A stretch of DNA of 6,765 nt from Candidatus Nitrosopumilus sp. GTDB taxonomy: Archaea; Thermoproteota; Nitrososphaeria; Nitrososphaerales; Nitrosopumilaceae. The translations under genes and the position numbers were made by a program. This document shows positions 4,727 through 6,765 of the stretch, piece after piece. The stretch spans positions 1 to 6,765 of the forward strand of contig JABDOO010000012.1 of NCBI GenBank assembly GCA_013043295.1, read 5' to 3'. How positions within the stretch are numbered: the first letter of the stretch is position 1; each line of letters begins with the position of its first letter. The notes beneath the pieces were generated by a model. It saw nothing but the letters and a program-made list of their open reading frames with translations, was not told where the DNA came from and made no database searches.

Positions 4727-4743
4727 AATAATTAGAAATTATT
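4727..4743. repeat. Perfect 7-3-7 palindrome between TATA box and TTG start
   Basis: AATAATT-AGA-AATTATT is an exact inverted repeat. It begins 2 bp from the start codon of the receiver-domain gene and ends 5 bp from its TATA box, so a bound protein would block initiation. It may be a repressor operator. It is fully AT apart from one base, so chance is possible. Confidence 0.35.
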
Positions 4744-4748
4744 TTCTG

Positions 4749-4756
4749 TTATAAAA
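4749..4756 (-). promoter_or_regulatory. TATA box of the receiver-domain gene
   Basis: The minus strand reads TTTTATAA, centred 27-28 nt before the TTG codon at 4725. It lies in the 51-bp gap after the alcohol dehydrogenase stop, so the two genes need not be co-transcribed. It is the main support for the TTG start. Confidence 0.5.
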
Positions 4757-4776
4757 TTTTGTAGTATGAGATTGAA

Positions 4777-5829
4777 CTATGGATTTATTACAGCACGACC
4801 AATTATTTTTCGTGCTTTAAGATCCTCTAATGCAGAATTTGCCTCATCTAAAGAGTACCTTTTTGAAATTACCGGATTGATAGTTCCCTTTCGTGCAAGA
4901 TCAAGGAGTTCAACCATGTCGGTATAATTTCCAGTGTATGCACCTTGAATGATGATTGATTTTAGAGGGATAGTTACAAGAGACAATTCAATAGAGCCAC
5001 CAAACAAACCAACTAGTACTAAATTTCCACGCTTTCGAAGAATTGCAAAATCAAGTTTTGCAGTTGGAGGGGCATTAACAAAATCAACTACGCTGTCTGC
5101 ACCTTTCTCATTACAAATAGACATGATTTTTTTAGCAGTTTCAGGATCTTTTGAGTTAACTGTAAAATCTGCACCCATTTCTTTTGCTGTTTCTAATTTT
5201 TGATCATCTAGATCAACACAAATAATTTTAGCATTAGTAATTGCTTTTGCAATTTGTACTCCCATTAATCCTAAACCACCAGCACCAACAATCACAATAA
5301 ACTCAGGAGAGTTTTGATTTGATTTTTTTATTGCTGTGTATGCTGTAAGACCTGAACATGCAAGAGATGTTGCAGCATCTGGGTCTACACCATCAAGTTT
5401 AGCTAAATATTTTGAATTTGGAATTAAAGCAAAGTCTGAATAACCACCATCCTGAAAGACACCCATAGATTTTGGAGTATCACATAGATTTTCATTTCCT
5501 ACTTTACATGCAGGACATTCTCCACAGCCAATCCATGGAAAAACTAAAACTTGATCCCCTTTTGATACCCCTGATGCACTATCTCCAATTTCTTCAACGG
5601 TACCGACAATCTCATGGCCAGGAGTTACAGGATATTTTACACCTCTGTCAGTGACTTTCATAAACTGGCCATCACCAAGATCATATCCACCTTCCCACAA
5701 ATGTAAATCACTATGACAAACACCCACAGAATTTACTTTGACTAGAACCTGTGAACCCTCAGGTTTAGGAGTCTCAAAGTTAGAGACTGCAAGGGGCTCA
5801 TTTGGACCTGTAATTCTAGCAGATTTCAT
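4777..5829 (-). CDS. Zinc-dependent alcohol dehydrogenase (MDR family)
   Basis: This medium-chain dehydrogenase (350 residues) most resembles the NAD-dependent Sulfolobus alcohol dehydrogenase, oxidising alcohols or reducing aldehydes. Catalytic zinc ligands are C38 (VCHSD), H72 with E73 (GHE), and C158 (LACSG). The structural zinc loop has four cysteines, C102, C105, C108 and C116. The Rossmann nucleotide-binding motif is VGAGGLG (181-187), and D206 at the end of the next strand favours NAD over NADP. The frame stays open 41 codons further, to 5952. However, the family N-terminus is MKSARITGP at 5829, and a TATA box (5851-5857) lies 25 nt before that ATG. The longer form would also cross the scpA start. 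The substrate is unknown. A role in the 3-hydroxypropionate/4-hydroxybutyrate cycle is only a possibility. Confidence 0.94.
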   Translation of the reverse strand: MKSARITGPNEPLAVSNFETPKPEGSQVLVKVNSVGVCHSDLHLWEGGYDLGDGQFMKVTDRGVKYPVTPGHEIVGTVEEIGDSASGVSKGDQVLVFPWIGCGECPACKVGNENLCDTPKSMGVFQDGGYSDFALIPNSKYLAKLDGVDPDAATSLACSGLTAYTAIKKSNQNSPEFIVIVGAGGLGLMGVQIAKAITNAKIICVDLDDQKLETAKEMGADFTVNSKDPETAKKIMSICNEKGADSVVDFVNAPPTAKLDFAILRKRGNLVLVGLFGGSIELSLVTIPLKSIIIQGAYTGNYTDMVELLDLARKGTINPVISKRYSLDEANSALEDLKARKIIGRAVINP

Positions 5830-5850
5830 AGTTGACTTTTTCACACTTAC

Positions 5851-5857
5851 AATATAA
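5851..5857 (-). promoter_or_regulatory. TATA box of the alcohol dehydrogenase (decides its start)
   Basis: The minus strand reads CTTATATTG around this core, centred 25 nt before the ATG at 5829. It predicts a leaderless mRNA. A direct repeat GTTGACT (5831-5837 and 5860-5866) brackets it. Confidence 0.55.
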
Positions 5858-5893
5858 GAGTTGACTGGATGTGAGAAAAAAATAGAGCCCTTA

Positions 5894-5900
5894 GATATTA
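5894..5900 (+). promoter_or_regulatory. TATA-like box of scpAB
   Basis: GATATTA within TTAGATATTATTG is centred about 27 nt before the GTG at 5924, so transcription would begin at the start codon. It lies about 40 bp from the divergent alcohol dehydrogenase TATA box, in a 94-bp shared region. Confidence 0.4.
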
Positions 5901-5923
5901 TTGAATAGATAGAAACTGAACAT

Positions 5924-6601
5924 GTGAGTGAAGCACAAACTCCCAATAGCATTTCTCAAGAGCCAGTAAACATTCTGTTTAGTCCATCCTCAGTTGTTAA
6001 AAAAGACGTTTGGGAAATTGATCTCATTCAGATTTTGAATTTATTGATAAAAATTTTGGATAAGACAGGCAAGAAGGATCTCAAAGTGGCAGGGATGGCC
6101 GCATTATCATCATCATTAATTTATCGAATGAAGGTAGAAAGTATTTTTGCATTACAAAAAGCGGCTATGGAGAAAAAACCGATGCATCAAAGAACAGATG
6201 TAGATATCGAACTAATAGATATACCATATAGACACGAGTCGACATATCCAGTATCACTAGATGACTTGCTTGGATTATTACAAAATCTCATCGGAACAAT
6301 TGCAAATCCACAATCTAGAAGAAATAAGCAGTTAGATATAGAACCAATTGAAGCTCCAGATTTCCAAGAATTTTTTATTTCTCTTGAAAGTATTATTGGA
6401 AAGTATGAAGATTTAATCATGAAAAAAATTGGAGAGGTAGGTTTTGGTTTATTACAAGATATAATTTTAGATCTTGATCAAGTGGATTCCATCAGATGTT
6501 TCTTTGCTGCATTATTTTTGGCAAGAGACCAAAGAGTGGATCTTGAACAGGTGGGAGACGACATCAAAATTATTGTAATCAAGGATAATCTTACAAACTA
6601 G
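5924..6601 (+). CDS. scpA: Segregation and condensation protein A (ScpA kleisin)
   Basis: ScpA is the kleisin subunit that bridges the heads of the SMC dimer and binds ScpB, forming the condensin ring that compacts and separates chromosomes. The 225-residue protein has the SMC-head-binding N-terminal helical region (DVWEIDLIQILNLLIKILDKT, then VAGMAALSSSLIYRMKVESIF at about 55-75). A divergent middle is rich in acidic and proline residues. The C-terminal winged helix (about 150-222) ends in FFAALFLARDQRVDLEQVGDDIKI, the typical ScpA tail. The start is GTG; an in-frame stop at 5906-5908 excludes a longer protein, and a TATA-like box 27 nt away supports GTG. scpB starts 12 bp after its stop, so they form an operon. 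Confidence 0.92.
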   Translation: MSEAQTPNSISQEPVNILFSPSSVVKKDVWEIDLIQILNLLIKILDKTGKKDLKVAGMAALSSSLIYRMKVESIFALQKAAMEKKPMHQRTDVDIELIDIPYRHESTYPVSLDDLLGLLQNLIGTIANPQSRRNKQLDIEPIEAPDFQEFFISLESIIGKYEDLIMKKIGEVGFGLLQDIILDLDQVDSIRCFFAALFLARDQRVDLEQVGDDIKIIVIKDNLTN

Positions 6602-6605
6602 AGGT
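6601..6605 (+). promoter_or_regulatory. Shine-Dalgarno site of scpB
   Basis: GAGGT overlaps the last base of the scpA stop codon and lies 8 nt before the scpB ATG at 6614. It matches the archaeal 16S rRNA anti-SD (CCTCC). It is the one clear SD in the window, at the only internal operon gene. Confidence 0.65.
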
Positions 6606-6613
6606 AAAAAAAG

Positions 6614-6765
6614 ATGGCAAAAATAGAAGATTTGAATGAGGCAACAGCAAGAATTGAAGCTGCTCTTTACTCTGCAGGCAGACCGCTTAGAATTGAAGAT
6701 ATTGTAAGAGCTTCAGGCACAGAATCTAGAACAAAAACACTCGAATTGCTAAACAGTATCATAAA
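6614..6765 (+). CDS. scpB: Segregation and condensation protein B (ScpB), N-terminal fragment
   Basis: Only the first 50 residues are inside the window. They match the start of ScpB: IEAALYSAGRPLRIEDIVRASGTES corresponds to the family's 'IEALLFASGxPL-x-x-EL' opening of the first winged-helix domain. ScpB dimers bind the ScpA middle region in the SMC complex. The gene begins 12 bp after the scpA stop with a good Shine-Dalgarno GAGGT and an 8-nt spacer. The order scpA-scpB and the tight spacing are the common bacterial and archaeal arrangement. The rest of the gene lies beyond the right edge. Confidence 0.88.
   Translation, partial: MAKIEDLNEATARIEAALYSAGRPLRIEDIVRASGTESRTKTLELLNSII

Noticed and set aside
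5830..5952. N-terminal extension of the alcohol dehydrogenase (41 codons, hydrophobic, signal-peptide-like)
   Set aside because: The family N-terminus matches the ATG at 5829. A TATA box lies inside the proposed extension 25 nt upstream of that ATG, and the extension would overlap the scpA start.
1..6765. Mobile elements, CRISPR arrays, toxin-antitoxin or defence genes
   Set aside because: No transposase, integrase, regularly spaced repeats or known defence domains are visible; the genes are mostly core or housekeeping.

Overview
The window looks like chromosomal DNA of an AT-rich, ammonia-oxidising-type thaumarchaeon (Nitrososphaerota, Nitrosopumilus-like). This is inferred, not proven. It rests on archaeal translation factors (aIF5A with a hypusine loop, aIF1A), a Dph6-type diphthamide ligase, a bacterial-type cold-shock protein, an intron-containing tRNA-Tyr with the archaeal/eukaryal C1-G72 pair and encoded CCA, an ScpA/ScpB pair, and archaeal TATA boxes about 24-29 nt upstream of nearly every start codon. 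No insertion sequence, phage gene or CRISPR array is visible.

Layout. Positions 1-1855 (minus strand) hold a hypothetical protein gene, then aIF5A, then a previously unmarked box C/D guide RNA (731-796), then dph6, which runs off the left edge. Positions 1964-2090 (plus) hold tRNA-Tyr(GUA) with a 50-nt intron. Positions 2180-2743 (minus) hold aIF1A and a cold-shock protein, each with its own promoter. Positions 2850-3984 (plus) hold a cysteine-rich YkgJ-like metal-binding protein and an Lrp/AsnC regulator. Positions 3976-5829 (minus) hold a zinc alcohol dehydrogenase and a helical-repeat/receiver-domain protein, whose end overlaps the Lrp gene tail to tail. Positions 5924-6765 (plus) hold scpA and the beginning of scpB.

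The main discovery is the 66-nt element between aIF5A and dph6. It has C, D', C' and D boxes at the right spacing, a 7-bp closing stem that starts at the base after the aIF5A stop codon, and a T5 run right behind it. By the N+5 rule its D guide points at the wobble C34 of a CAU-anticodon tRNA, the known archaeal Cm34 site of elongator tRNA-Met. Three neighbouring loci therefore concern modification of the translation apparatus: the hypusine carrier aIF5A, a tRNA-Met methylation guide, and the diphthamide ligase for EF2.

Most of the genes appear to be transcribed from their own promoters as leaderless mRNAs, several with GTG or TTG starts. scpB, inside the scpAB operon, instead has a clear Shine-Dalgarno sequence. 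The promoters were used to settle starts: aIF1A and the alcohol dehydrogenase are shorter than their longest reading frames.
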